From: Bin55 sp028819195
GTDB taxonomy: Bacteria; Pseudomonadota; Gammaproteobacteria; Pseudomonadales; Azotimanducaceae
NCBI GenBank assembly: GCA_028819195.1
Contig: JAPPMF010000007.1
Location: 81,337 to 145,336 of the forward strand
Direction: 5' to 3'
Length of the DNA stretch: 64,000 nt
The position numbers were made by a program, and so were the translations under genes. The notes under the pieces are model-generated. The model did not search any database. It was not told the DNA's origin and saw nothing but the letters and a program-made list of their open reading frames with translations. Positions 1 to 9,063 of this stretch are shown one piece after another (the stretch's first letter is position 1; every line of letters begins with the position of its first letter).

Positions 1-362
1 ACAAGCGAGTCTTCGATAAGAGTCCCTGGCGTGATGACTCGAACAACTTTACGTTCAACCGGCCCATATTTTTCAGCAGTAGTACCGACTTGTTCACAGA
101 TGGCGACAGTTTTTCCTAAACTAATGAGTTTGTGGAGATGTGAATCGACAGAATGATACGGGACTCCACACATGGGGACTGACTGTCCTGATTTTTTACC
201 CCGGGAGGTAAGCGTTATGTCAAGCAGTTCGGCAGCTTCACAGGCATCGTCGAAGAACAATTCATAAAAGTCTCCCATCCGGAAAAACAACAGGTCATCA
301 GGATAGTTTGCTTTAATGGATAGGTATTGATCCATCATGGTTGTGCGATTGACTTTCGACAT
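1..362 (-). CDS. mutS: DNA mismatch repair protein MutS, N-terminal part (cut by window edge)
   Basis: MutS recognises base mismatches and small loops and starts methyl- or nick-directed repair together with MutL. Only the first ~120 residues are present; the gene runs off the left edge. The visible part is the mismatch-binding domain I: it holds the RMGDFYELFFDDA signature, which includes the aromatic mismatch-intercalating Phe and Glu (F-x-E type), then the conserved stretch SRGKK followed by PMCGVPYHS. The start is ATG at 362; a second in-frame ATG pair follows at codons 9-10. It is transcribed divergently from recA with about 195 bases between the starts, an arrangement common in gammaproteobacteria. 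mutL lies at 23.6-25.4 kb in the same window. Confidence 0.95.
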   Translation of the reverse strand, partial: MSKVNRTTMMDQYLSIKANYPDDLLFFRMGDFYELFFDDACEAAELLDITLTSRGKKSGQSVPMCGVPYHSVDSHLHKLISLGKTVAICEQVGTTAEKYGPVERKVVRVITPGTLIEDSL

Positions 363-557
363 GAATTATGTGTTCGTGTGCTTGGTAGCTAGGTGTTACA
401 TTGTGTGGATTGATCGACAAGGTTCAATATCAACCATCCAAAAAATGATTAGTTAGTGAAATTTTTACAAGTTTTGTTGGAATTTTGTTGAATTAAACAT
501 AAATATAACTAAAATTATGTATAGGTAAACCTTTTGTAGATATGAGGAAGAACAGTT

Positions 558-1610
558 ATGAAGACTGAAGGCAAGGACAGGGCACTCGAAGCGGCTCTGT
601 CACAAATCGAAAAACAGTTTGGTAAGGGCTCCATGATGCGTCTTGGAGACCAAGAACAGGTTGATGTTGCTGTAATCTCCACAGGATCACTTGCACTGGA
701 CATTGCTCTCGGCGTTGGCGGTTTGCCGCGCGGCCGAGTAGTAGAGATCTATGGGCCTGAATCTTCGGGTAAGACTACTTTGACTTTGCACGTAGTTGCC
801 GAAGCACAAAAAGAAGGTGGTACCTGTGCCTTTATCGATGCCGAACACGCGATGGATCCAGTGTATGCTAAGAAATTAGGGGTAAACACTGAGGACTTAC
901 TTGTCTCCCAGCCCGACACCGGCGAACAAGCACTTGAAATCTGCGACATGTTAGTACGCTCCAGTGCTATCGACGTTATTGTGATCGACTCAGTAGCCGC
1001 GCTCACACCGAAAGCTGAAATCGAAGGTGAAATGGGTGATTCACACGTCGGACTACAAGCACGTTTAATGAGCCAAGCGTTGCGGAAAATGACAGCGAAC
1101 ATCAAAAATTCCAATACGTTGGTGATTTTCATTAACCAAATTCGCTCGAAGATCGGTGTGATGTTTGGTTCGCCAGAGACGACTACCGGTGGTAATGCGT
1201 TGAAATTCTATGCATCAGTCCGGCTTGACATTCGCCGGATCGGCCAAATTAAAGAAGCCGAGGAAGTGCGCGGTAACCAAACTCGTGTGAAGGTTCTGAA
1301 AAACAAGGTTGCACCGCCATTTCGACAAGCTGAGTTCCAGATTTTGTATGACGAAGGAATCAATCGCATGGGTGAAGTACTAGATTTAGGTGTTGCCCAG
1401 GGGTTGATTGAGAAATCGGGTACTTGGTATTCCATCAATGATGAACGTATTGGTCAAGGTCGCCGTCAAGCTGAGGCGTGGCTGAAAGAAAATGCCGAAA
1501 AAGCAGTGGCGGTTGAAGCCCAGATTCGCCAGGCGTTATTACGACCGTCCGAGAGTGACGAGGAAGACCTTGAGTCGACTAGTACAGAGGATGCTACTCT
1601 AAATCAATAG
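558..1610 (+). CDS. recA: Recombinase RecA
   Basis: RecA forms ATP-dependent filaments on single-stranded DNA, performs homologous strand exchange and triggers SOS self-cleavage of LexA. The protein has 350 residues against 353 in E. coli and aligns in register: the Walker A motif GPESSGKT is at residues 66-73 and the acidic tail at the C terminus is kept. The ATG is preceded by GAGGAAG about ten bases upstream. It is followed after three bases by recX, so both are likely co-transcribed. No E. coli type SOS box (CTGT-N8-ACAG) is visible in 363-557, which is unusual for recA. Identification is certain from sequence; the regulatory remark is by eye only. Confidence 0.98.
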   Translation: MKTEGKDRALEAALSQIEKQFGKGSMMRLGDQEQVDVAVISTGSLALDIALGVGGLPRGRVVEIYGPESSGKTTLTLHVVAEAQKEGGTCAFIDAEHAMDPVYAKKLGVNTEDLLVSQPDTGEQALEICDMLVRSSAIDVIVIDSVAALTPKAEIEGEMGDSHVGLQARLMSQALRKMTANIKNSNTLVIFINQIRSKIGVMFGSPETTTGGNALKFYASVRLDIRRIGQIKEAEEVRGNQTRVKVLKNKVAPPFRQAEFQILYDEGINRMGEVLDLGVAQGLIEKSGTWYSINDERIGQGRRQAEAWLKENAEKAVAVEAQIRQALLRPSESDEEDLESTSTEDATLNQ

Positions 1611-1613
1611 GAT

Positions 1614-2108
1614 GTGATTCGACAAAAACAGCGCACGGACGATAAAAGCGCATACGAAGTTGCCTTACGACTTCTTGGTTCTCGCGAACATTCCACGTTT
1701 GAGTTACGAACTAAGTTACTAAGACGTGGTTATTCAGACTCCGACATTCTTGCCACGGTCGCGCGGCTTAAATCGCAAGATTATTTGTCTGATGAACGGT
1801 TTACCGAAGCGTATATTCGTTTCCGATTATCGCGTGGGGATGGCCCGTTAAAAATACGTGCCCAATTACTAAAACGCGGGATCGAAAATTCGTTAATTTC
1901 AAAGTTTCTTCGAAACGATGAAAGCTTTTGGCTGACGCAAGCATTAGCAGTTGATCGTAGAATACGTGAATCGCCGCCAGCCAGTGAACTGCAAAGAACC
2001 GAGCAAGTATTGCGCAGTCGACGGGCGCGACGACTCAAGAATCGTGGGTTTCCCGCAAGAATCATCGCTACTGTGTTAGAGGGTCATTCTGATTTGAATC
2101 AAGACTAA
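1614..2108 (+). CDS. recX: Regulatory protein RecX
   Basis: RecX binds RecA filaments and limits their extension. The 164-residue product matches the usual RecX length and shows the three-helix repeats, with the typical block LLGSREHSTFELRTKLLRRG near residues 20-40 and a following Y-S-D repeat. The start is GTG at 1614, three bases after the recA stop; the ATG two bases upstream is immediately followed by a stop, so GTG is the only reasonable choice. Its position directly behind recA supports the call and implies translation from the recA message. Confidence 0.93.
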   Translation: MIRQKQRTDDKSAYEVALRLLGSREHSTFELRTKLLRRGYSDSDILATVARLKSQDYLSDERFTEAYIRFRLSRGDGPLKIRAQLLKRGIENSLISKFLRNDESFWLTQALAVDRRIRESPPASELQRTEQVLRSRRARRLKNRGFPARIIATVLEGHSDLNQD

Positions 2109-2150
2109 ACGCAAACTGTTTAAACCATTCAATTGCTCTAAGCTTTTTAT

Positions 2151-4754
2151 ATGCCACCGTACACTAAAACTACTGATCTAAGACAAGCATTTATCGATTA
2201 CTTTCGTGATCTTGATCATAAGATCTATCCGTCAGCTCCGTTGATCCCAACGAATGATCCTTCGTTGTTGTTCACCGTTGCGGGAATGGTGCAGTTTAAA
2301 GATGCATTAATCGGAGTCGAAACACCAGAAGTTGCGCGCGCTGCATCTTGTCAACTTTGCATGCGCGCCGGTGGCAAACACAATGACTTGGAAAATGTTG
2401 GCTATACGGCCCGCCACCACACTTTGTTCGAGATGCTTGGAAACTTTAGTTTCGGAGATTACTTTAAAGAAGAAGCCATCGATTGGGCGTGGAAGTTTGT
2501 GATTGATTATTTATGTCTAGATCCTGAACGAATTTGGATCACAGTGCATACCTCTGACGACGAAGCGCGCGAAATATGGATTAAGAAAATTGGCATCAGA
2601 GAAGAACGTGTTGTCGGACACGAGGCAAATTTCTGGGAGATGGGAGAAACCGGACCCTGCGGTCCGAACTCCGAGATTTTTTACGATCAAGGACCCACTG
2701 TTGAAGGTGGTCCACCCGGCTCTAAAGACGAAGACGGCGATCGTTTCCTAGAATTTTGGAACCTAGTTTTTCCACAATTCGATCGTCAACCCGACGGTGA
2801 ATTACAACCCCTAGCAAATCCAGGCATCGATACCGGTTTAGGTTTAGAACGTACCGCGGCACTCATGCAAAACGTAACTAACAACTACGACATTGACATA
2901 TTCAAACAACTTGTTTCGCGGATTTCCCGGATCGTAGGTGCCCAAGTCGCGGAAAGTGCTTCCCATCGGGTGATCGCAGACCACATACGCTCGTCAGCAT
3001 TTTTAGTAGCTGACGGAGTCTTACCGAGTAACGAAGGTCGAGGTTATGTTCTCCGTCGAATCATTCGGCGAGCTCTTCGACACGGGTATAAATTAGGCAT
3101 TGAGGGAGCTTTTTTCAGTAGTTTGACAAAACCCTTAGTCGAGTGTATGGGAGAGACATACACCATATTAGTAGAGAAGCAACAAATCATTCAAACAGCA
3201 CTGCAAGAAGAGGAAGAAAAGTTTTCCGAAACACTACGCAATGGCATGGCGTTATTACAACGCGAAGTACAATCTCTAACGACATCGACCTTGAGTGGAG
3301 ATGTCGCGTTTAAGTTATATGACACCTATGGATTTCCGGTAGATCTCACTGAAGATTTTGCCCGTGAGATTGGTATCATCGTCGATAATCAACGTTTTGA
3401 GGAGTTAATGGAACTGCAGCGTACAAGAGCTCGGAGTGCTAGCGCTTTTGATACCAATACAGCCGATAAACTACGATTTGATTCGAGTGTTGAGTTCATT
3501 GGTTACGATCACCTTGAATGTTCGTCGGTCATACTAGCACTGTACAGTAAAGACTTAGATGCAGTGGAAGTTCTTAATGAAGGTGACTTTGGTGTGTTAG
3601 TGGTTGACAAAACCTGTTTTTACGGCGAAGCTGGTGGCCAAGTGGGGGATACGGGTGAATTTGTGTCGGATTCTGCGGTATTTCGCGTGGAAGATACGAT
3701 TCGTATGGATCGGCAATTTCTCCATAAAGGAAGGGTTGTTCAGGGTGGTTTTAAGTGTGGTGATACCGTCAATGGTCAGGTAGACGCACGGCGACGACAG
3801 GATATTACCCGAAATCATACAGGGACTCATTTACTTCACGCCGCGCTAAAAATGGTCTTGGGAGATGAGGTACAGCAAAGAGGTTCATTAGTAGCTCCCG
3901 ACCGACTACGTTTTGACTTTTCTCACAAGCAGCCGCTAAAACCTGCAGAGATTGAAGAATTAGAACGACTGGTGAACGAACACATCGCGGTGAACAGTTT
4001 AGTAAATTCACAACTCTTACCATTCGACGACGCGAAAGAACTCGGTGCAGTTGCTTTATTTGGTGAAAAGTATGGAGATATTGTTCGCGTCTTAGAAACT
4101 GGTAATGGGTTCTCGTTGGAGTTATGTGGTGGTACTCACACATCGCGAACCGGGGAGATCGGTTGCTTTCGCATTATCGCTCAAGAAGGGATTGCTGCTG
4201 GAGTCAGAAGAATAGAAGCGGTCACAGGTCGTAAAGCTGCTGAACGATTTATGGAAGATGGACGTTTGCTCCGCCAACTTTCCGATACCTTACAGGTGAG
4301 TTCGCAGGATCTTGTTGCCCGTGTTCACGCTTTAGTCGAAGACAACAAACGGTTGCAAAAGGCGTCGAAGCAAATTGCTAAACAGCAAGATACAGGATTG
4401 GGGAGAGACCTAGCCAAGTCAGCCAAAAAAATTAACGGTATAGCGGTTGTCGCTGCTGAGATTCAAGGTGATTCCAACACACTTATGTCACTTTACGATG
4501 ATGTGGTTTCACGACTACCCGAACACATTGTGCTGTTAGCGACGATACACGATGGCAAAATTCAACTAGTGTGCGGTGTATCAAAGAAATTGACTGCTGA
4601 ATATCAAGCCAATAAGCTTTTACAGTCAGTTGCTGAACAAGTAGGGGCACGCGGCGGTGGGCGTGCCGAAATGGCGCGGGCAGGTGGTGGCGACAATATT
4701 GCTGCATTGCCTCAGGCACTAGCATCTATTGAAAAACTGATCAAGAATCCTTAA
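2151..4754 (+). CDS. alaS: Alanine--tRNA ligase
   Basis: AlaRS charges tRNA-Ala and hydrolyses Ser/Gly-mischarged tRNA. The 867-residue protein has the full bacterial layout: class II catalytic core with the N-terminal RQAFIDYF block and the FEMLGNFSFGDYFK motif, the tRNA-recognition domain, the editing domain with zinc motif HTGTH at about residues 556-560 and C-G-G-T-H at 659-663, and the C-terminal DHHA1 domain with its glycine-rich end near 835-855. The start is the ATG at 2151; no clear Shine-Dalgarno is seen there. It lies 42 bases after recX and 10 bases before lysC. Confidence 0.98.
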   Translation: MPPYTKTTDLRQAFIDYFRDLDHKIYPSAPLIPTNDPSLLFTVAGMVQFKDALIGVETPEVARAASCQLCMRAGGKHNDLENVGYTARHHTLFEMLGNFSFGDYFKEEAIDWAWKFVIDYLCLDPERIWITVHTSDDEAREIWIKKIGIREERVVGHEANFWEMGETGPCGPNSEIFYDQGPTVEGGPPGSKDEDGDRFLEFWNLVFPQFDRQPDGELQPLANPGIDTGLGLERTAALMQNVTNNYDIDIFKQLVSRISRIVGAQVAESASHRVIADHIRSSAFLVADGVLPSNEGRGYVLRRIIRRALRHGYKLGIEGAFFSSLTKPLVECMGETYTILVEKQQIIQTALQEEEEKFSETLRNGMALLQREVQSLTTSTLSGDVAFKLYDTYGFPVDLTEDFAREIGIIVDNQRFEELMELQRTRARSASAFDTNTADKLRFDSSVEFIGYDHLECSSVILALYSKDLDAVEVLNEGDFGVLVVDKTCFYGEAGGQVGDTGEFVSDSAVFRVEDTIRMDRQFLHKGRVVQGGFKCGDTVNGQVDARRRQDITRNHTGTHLLHAALKMVLGDEVQQRGSLVAPDRLRFDFSHKQPLKPAEIEELERLVNEHIAVNSLVNSQLLPFDDAKELGAVALFGEKYGDIVRVLETGNGFSLELCGGTHTSRTGEIGCFRIIAQEGIAAGVRRIEAVTGRKAAERFMEDGRLLRQLSDTLQVSSQDLVARVHALVEDNKRLQKASKQIAKQQDTGLGRDLAKSAKKINGIAVVAAEIQGDSNTLMSLYDDVVSRLPEHIVLLATIHDGKIQLVCGVSKKLTAEYQANKLLQSVAEQVGARGGGRAEMARAGGGDNIAALPQALASIEKLIKNP

Positions 4755-4764
4755 GGACTAGGCA

Positions 4765-6018
4765 ATGCCTGTATTGGTTGTCAAATTTGGCGGGACGTCG
4801 GTCTCCGATGTGACGCGAATTCGCGCGGCCGCTAGCATCATTGCGAATTGTCAAAAAGAAGGTTATAGTGTCGTCGTTGTAGTGTCTGCAATGGGTGGAG
4901 ATACTGACCGTTTAGTCGAACTAGCACAAAGTATCTCATGTCACCCGGCGCGTCGAGAATTCGATATGCTGCTTGCTTCTGGCGAACAGGTTTCCGTCGC
5001 CTTGTTGGCGATTGCTTTAAATGAGAAAGGGGTTAAGTCGAAATCTTATTTGGCTGATCAAATTCAATTTGTAACGGATGCTCAACATACTCGTGCAAAT
5101 ATCGTGCGAGTGGAAGTTGACAAACTGTTTCAATCGGTCACGGTTGGAGAAGTTCCTGTTATTGCCGGTTTTCAGGGGGTTTCTACCGACGGTGAAATCA
5201 CGACGATTGGACGTGGTGGTTCTGATACTACGGCGGTCGCGATCGCCGCGGCGATGGACGCCGAAGAGTGTCGAATCTACACGGATGTGGACGGGGTTTA
5301 TACCGCCGATCCACGAATTGTTGAACACGCGACCCGGATGGAACGTATTTCGTTTGAAGAGATGTTGGAAATGGCGGCACTCGGAGCGAAAGTACTACAA
5401 ACTCAAAGTGTCGAGTACTCACGCCGACATTCGGTTCGGTTAAGAGTGTTGTCGAGTTTTAAAAATGGAGGAGGAACCGTGATTGATACGGAAGAAAACG
5501 AACGGATGACAAATTTACCGGTCTCGGCGGTGACTTACGACAAGAACGATGCTAAAATCACCGTGCGGCATGTCCCCGATGTACCGGGAATCGCGTATCA
5601 ACTTTTGGGTCCGATCGCTGATTCTGGAATATCGGTCGATATGATTGTTCAGAATGTCAGTGTGGATCAGCGAACGGATTTAACGTTTACTGTACCCAGA
5701 GAAAATTTCGACGTCAGTCTCAAGATTCTTAACGGTAGTGTTCCGAAACTTTGCAAAGAGTACCCACCTGATGATGGTAAACTCATTGAAGTAATTGGCG
5801 ACGACACTATTGCGAAAGTAACGGTGGTCGGTCTTGGTATGCGTTCAAATGTTGGAGTAGCATCCAAAATGTTTGAAACTCTCGCTCAGTATGGGATCAA
5901 TATTCAAATGATCTCGACTTCTGAGATAAAAATTTCTGTTGTGATTCATGTGGATTTTTGTGAAGTAGCGGTACGAGTTTTACATACTGCGTTCGGCCTG
6001 GATGCACCAAAAGATTGA
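4765..6018 (+). CDS. lysC: Aspartate kinase (lysine-sensitive type)
   Basis: Aspartokinase phosphorylates L-aspartate, the first step to lysine, threonine, methionine and diaminopimelate. The 417-residue single-domain enzyme has the N-terminal KFGGTSV motif (residues 7-13), the GRGGSDTTA nucleotide-binding segment (149-157) and two C-terminal ACT regulatory domains (about 265-330 and 345-410). It is not fused to homoserine dehydrogenase. Length and position between alaS and csrA match the Pseudomonas-type lysC, which is usually feedback-controlled by lysine and threonine; the exact effector specificity cannot be read here. Start ATG at 4765, ten bases after alaS. Confidence 0.96.
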   Translation: MPVLVVKFGGTSVSDVTRIRAAASIIANCQKEGYSVVVVVSAMGGDTDRLVELAQSISCHPARREFDMLLASGEQVSVALLAIALNEKGVKSKSYLADQIQFVTDAQHTRANIVRVEVDKLFQSVTVGEVPVIAGFQGVSTDGEITTIGRGGSDTTAVAIAAAMDAEECRIYTDVDGVYTADPRIVEHATRMERISFEEMLEMAALGAKVLQTQSVEYSRRHSVRLRVLSSFKNGGGTVIDTEENERMTNLPVSAVTYDKNDAKITVRHVPDVPGIAYQLLGPIADSGISVDMIVQNVSVDQRTDLTFTVPRENFDVSLKILNGSVPKLCKEYPPDDGKLIEVIGDDTIAKVTVVGLGMRSNVGVASKMFETLAQYGINIQMISTSEIKISVVIHVDFCEVAVRVLHTAFGLDAPKD

Positions 6019-6116
6019 GGTTAATCGATAGTGAATTCTGGAGCTGTTTGCAAACTTTAATGCTGCAGATTCGCGAGAATTCTATCAAAATTGCAAATAT
6101 ACATCAAGAACATTAT

Positions 6117-6146
6117 TTGTTATAACAAGTCGATACATGGTAAAAT
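6117..6146 (+). promoter_or_regulatory. Candidate promoter for csrA
   Basis: A TTGTTA hexamer (6117-6122) and a TAAAAT hexamer (6141-6146) are separated by 18 bases, which fits a sigma-70 promoter. It lies about 87 bases before the csrA ATG, in the 214-base gap after lysC. This leaves an untranslated leader of roughly 80 bases. Assigned by eye from hexamer match only. Confidence 0.4.
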
Positions 6147-6232
6147 AGTTACGGTTATAGGAGATTCGTACTGTCCGGGTACGGTTGCTTGTGTAACTAC
6201 ACCGGTATAGTTGTGTTCAAGGAGGGAGACAG

Positions 6233-6418
6233 ATGTTAATTCTTACACGTCGAGTGAATGAGACTGTGATCATCGACGAAAAGATTAAGATTACCGTTCT
6301 CGATACCCGAGGCAATCAAGTACGGATAGGCATCGATGCACCGCGCGATGTACTCATTCATCGTAAAGAGATATTTGATCGGAAAGTCAAGCAAAATCGA
6401 ATAACCAATGGCGATTGA
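6233..6418 (+). CDS. csrA: Carbon storage regulator CsrA
   Basis: CsrA is a dimeric RNA-binding protein that represses or activates translation by binding GGA motifs in mRNA leaders. The 61-residue product has the canonical MLILTRR start, the central GNQVRIGI strand and the RKEI segment that carries the RNA-contacting arginine. The ribosome binding site is very strong (AAGGAGGGAGA just upstream of the ATG), and its GGA motif is a plausible autoregulatory CsrA site. The order csrA, tRNA-Arg, tRNA-Ser downstream of alaS is conserved in gammaproteobacteria. Confidence 0.97.
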   Translation: MLILTRRVNETVIIDEKIKITVLDTRGNQVRIGIDAPRDVLIHRKEIFDRKVKQNRITNGD

Positions 6419-6485
6419 GTTGGTTATTGGGTTTGCGTCTTACGTCGTGTGAGCGAACTGTTCGCACGAACTGAAGTTGTCTATT

Positions 6486-6562
6486 GCGCCTGTGGCCAAA
6501 CTGGATAAGGCACCAGTCTACGAAACTGGCGACTACAGGTTCGAATCCTGTCAGGCGCGCCA
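6486..6562 (+). tRNA. tRNA-Arg, anticodon ACG
   Basis: A complete cloverleaf can be folded. The acceptor stem GCGCCTG (6486-6492) pairs with CAGGCGC (6552-6558), followed by discriminator G and an encoded CCA (6560-6562). The anticodon stem CCAGT/ACTGG encloses the loop CTACGAA, giving anticodon ACG (inosine-modified in bacteria). The T arm has the GGTTCGAATCC sequence. It lies 68 bases downstream of csrA. Confidence 0.97.
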
Positions 6563-6580
6563 GCATTTTTTACATTATTT

Positions 6581-6670
6581 GGAGAGGTGGCCGAGTGGTT
6601 GAAGGCGCTCCCCTGCTAAGGGAGTATGGGGTGATTCCCATCGAGGGTTCGAATCCCTCCCTCTCCGCCA
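6581..6670 (+). tRNA. tRNA-Ser, anticodon GCT
   Basis: Type II tRNA of 90 bases with a long variable arm. The acceptor stem GGAGAGG pairs with CCTCTCC (6660-6666), followed by G and encoded CCA (6668-6670). The anticodon stem CTCCC/GGGAG encloses CTGCTAA, so the anticodon is GCT. The T loop GGTTCGAATCC is intact. It is 18 bases after tRNA-Arg and probably part of the same transcript. Confidence 0.97.
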
Positions 6671-6678
6671 AATTTGAA

Positions 6679-6849
6679 ATGTTGGACTCAAAACTTAATG
6701 CTCTGGATAGCAAGATTGAGTCCAAGTTCACCTCGGCCAAGTCGTCAAATGACGAAATGCAGATAAAAATCAAGCACTAGGCGCTTATAGGGATTGGCAT
6801 TGGGATTTGGCGATTTTTTAAATGGATCGCCGATTTAAACGTTAGTTAA
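6679..6849 (+). pseudogene. Remnant of a small coiled-coil membrane protein, interrupted by TAG
   Basis: From the ATG at 6679 the reading frame gives a 33-residue amphipathic heptad-like stretch (LDSKLNALDSKIESKF and so on), then a TAG at 6778-6780. The same frame continues without a gap into a hydrophobic, glycine-patterned segment (ALIGIGIGIWRFFKWI) and ends at TAA 6847-6849. Coiled coil followed by one C-terminal membrane helix is the layout of many small bacterial membrane-tail proteins. Reading through the TAG would restore it, and a CAG-to-TAG change would explain the break. A truncated functional peptide is possible but less likely. No family was named with confidence. Confidence 0.45.
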
Positions 6850-6895
6850 CGATTGGATTCGTCGTTACCACTGAACCAAAATAAATAATCTACGA

Positions 6896-7468
6896 TTACT
6901 CAGTGGCAGGTGGGGATGGTACTTCGTCTCCATCGGACGTACGATCTACTTCTTCCGTCATAGAATCTTGATCTGAATCTAAAAGATGAGCTTGAATACC
7001 GAGTTCGGCTAGCAGTTCATCCACCGAAAGACTACCACTGTCGTCTTCGTCAAGTTGCTCGAATCGTTTTTCATAATAACGTGTCGCTTCGTTTTTGGCA
7101 CTTTCAGTATCGATCACCACTTCATTAGTTTCTTCTTCTGAACCATCGCTATTTTCTGCAATTTCGGTCTCAGTGTCGTTCTCTAACGTGTTACTCAAAA
7201 CAGTTGTATCTGGTATCGCCGATAAACGTGCCGCCTTAGCACTCTCTGTCGACATTTGGACATACTCTTCTTTGGAGATTTCACCGTCTTCGTTTTCGTC
7301 CCAGTGCTTGATTTGCGATTCTGCTACGCGTACTTTGACAGCCTCTAGACGATCCTTGATCGACTCCGAATCCATTGGTAGAACTGCTTGCTCTTCTTCT
7401 TGAGATCCAAGGAATGTTCCGAGTAGCATAGAAACACCTGCCAACACAGTTAATGTTTGAAATTTCAT
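6896..7468 (-). CDS. Exported acidic EF-hand protein
   Basis: This 190-residue protein starts with a signal peptide (hydrophobic core at residues 5-20) and carries two EF-hand calcium-binding loops: D57-E68 (DENEDGEISKEE) and D140-E151 (DEDDSGSLSVDE), both with Asp at position 1, Gly at position 6 and Glu at position 12. A long Glu/Asp/Ser/Thr-rich linker separates them, and the C terminus is acidic. It probably binds Ca2+ in the periplasm or outside the cell; the physiological role is unknown. It resembles in layout the three EF-hand proteins at 47.0-49.3 kb but is more divergent. It stands alone, convergent to the tRNA cluster. Confidence 0.8.
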   Translation of the reverse strand: MKFQTLTVLAGVSMLLGTFLGSQEEEQAVLPMDSESIKDRLEAVKVRVAESQIKHWDENEDGEISKEEYVQMSTESAKAARLSAIPDTTVLSNTLENDTETEIAENSDGSEEETNEVVIDTESAKNEATRYYEKRFEQLDEDDSGSLSVDELLAELGIQAHLLDSDQDSMTEEVDRTSDGDEVPSPPATE

Positions 7469-7540
7469 CGCAAATTTTCCAACCCTCTATTTGAACCATT
7501 CATTGTAACGTGAGTCGTTGCACTCACGTATACACTCAAC

Positions 7541-8908
7541 TCAGAGTAGTACTTCTTGAATCTTGTCTAAAGCAGCACTCAGTGATTGGACGTAAGCAAC
7601 TTCTATCCCTTCGACCGGTCGTTTCGCGCGGTTAGCGATTGGTACAATCGCTTGCGTGAAACCATGCTTCTTTACTTCCCGGAGACGTTCCTGGCCGTTT
7701 GGAACTGGACGAATTTCCCCGGTCAGTCCTAGCTCACCAAAGACAACCAGATCTCGTGGGATCGGACGATTTCGAAAGCTTGAATAAACGGAAACCAAGG
7801 TCGCTAAATCGACCGCTGTTTCAACTACACGAATTCCTCCGGTTACGTTTGCAAACACATCTTGATCAGCAATCGATATACCACAATGTCGATGCATGAC
7901 CGCTAATAACATTGCAAGTCTTTGGGCATCAAGACCAACTGCAACGCGGCGAGGATAACCACCTTGAACATCGTCGACTAAGGCTTGAATCTCTACAAGC
8001 AGCGGTCGAGTTCCTTCCCAGGTCACGGTTACTACACTACCAGGTGCTGGATCTCCGGTGTTTTCTAAAAATATTGCCGATGGGTTCGTCACTTCTTTTA
8101 AACCCTTGTCAGTCATGGCGAATACACCGAGTTCATTCACCGCACCGAACCGGTTTTTTACTCCGCGTAGTGTTCGAAAGCGACTCCCGACAGGTGAGTC
8201 CAACATGACAAAACAGTCAATCATATGTTCCAGGACTTTTGGACCCGCTAGATTTCCTTCCTTAGTTACATGACCAACTAATACAAACGTCGTTGCAGTT
8301 TGTTTCGCGATTCGGATGAGTTGGCTGGCACAGTCGCGTACTTGTGAGACACTACCCGGTGCACTTTCACTATGTTCTGAGTACATAACCTGGATGGAAT
8401 CAATGACAACGACTGCGGGTTTTTCTCGATTAACTAGATCGACAACTTCTGCGACATTGGTTAGAGAGGCGAGTTGAATATTCTGATTAGAGATGCCGAA
8501 TCGCACAGCTCGCCCAGCGATCTGTTGTACCGACTCTTCACCACTCACATACAGACAGGCTAGTTCCTTTGTTGCAAGTTCGTTAATCATTTGTAGGAGC
8601 AGTGAAGATTTACCAGCGCCAGGATTACCACCAATGAGGACAACCGACCCTTCGACCAAGCCACCACCTAGCACGCGATCAAGTTCTTGTATTTCAGTCT
8701 GGATTCGCTGCGTTGCTTGAAGTTGTACTTCTGCCAGTCTCGTGATGTTTGCCATATCGGAAACGATCCCCGTACGCGCGGCCGTACTTTTTCTTTCTAC
8801 CGTCATCTCATCGAGGCAGTTCCATTCGTCACAAATCGAGCATTGTCCCTGCCATTTGTTGTGCGACGCACCACATTGGTTGCAGACATAGACTGTTTTC
8901 GTTTTCAT
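7541..8908 (-). CDS. radA: DNA repair protein RadA
   Basis: RadA (Sms) is a RecA-like ATPase and branch-migration helicase used in recombinational repair. The 455-residue protein shows an N-terminal C4 zinc finger (C9, C12, C23, C26), Walker A GGNPGAGKS at residues 93-101, the RadA signature KNRFG at 251-255, and a C-terminal Lon-like domain. The length matches the family (about 455). It lies downstream of dnaB on the same strand, 155 bases away, and a good -10 box precedes it. Confidence 0.97.
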   Translation of the reverse strand: MKTKTVYVCNQCGASHNKWQGQCSICDEWNCLDEMTVERKSTAARTGIVSDMANITRLAEVQLQATQRIQTEIQELDRVLGGGLVEGSVVLIGGNPGAGKSSLLLQMINELATKELACLYVSGEESVQQIAGRAVRFGISNQNIQLASLTNVAEVVDLVNREKPAVVVIDSIQVMYSEHSESAPGSVSQVRDCASQLIRIAKQTATTFVLVGHVTKEGNLAGPKVLEHMIDCFVMLDSPVGSRFRTLRGVKNRFGAVNELGVFAMTDKGLKEVTNPSAIFLENTGDPAPGSVVTVTWEGTRPLLVEIQALVDDVQGGYPRRVAVGLDAQRLAMLLAVMHRHCGISIADQDVFANVTGGIRVVETAVDLATLVSVYSSFRNRPIPRDLVVFGELGLTGEIRPVPNGQERLREVKKHGFTQAIVPIANRAKRPVEGIEVAYVQSLSAALDKIQEVLL

Positions 8909-8940
8909 GGTCGTGAAGGATATGTTAAAAGTTACTGTTC

Positions 8941-8946
8941 ATTATA
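8941..8946 (-). promoter_or_regulatory. Candidate -10 element of the radA promoter
   Basis: On the minus strand a perfect TATAAT occurs 33 bases before the radA ATG. It overlaps a 10-base palindrome TATACGTATA (8943-8952) that could be an operator. A -35 hexamer is only weakly matched (TTCTAA, 18 bases away). Assigned by eye. Confidence 0.35.
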
Positions 8947-9063
8947 CGTATACAAATAAACATATTAGAATTGTCGTTGCAATTCTTCGTGAGAATAGCG
9001 ACAAAGTGGTGTCATCCTCACTGCTCAGTCTGACTCGATCGGTACAAACAGTACCGAAGTAGA

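Noticed and set aside
6484..6780. A 98-codon plus-strand frame running through both tRNA genes
   Set aside because: Most of it lies on the tRNA-Arg and tRNA-Ser sequences; only its last third (from 6679) has protein character and is reported as a separate remnant.
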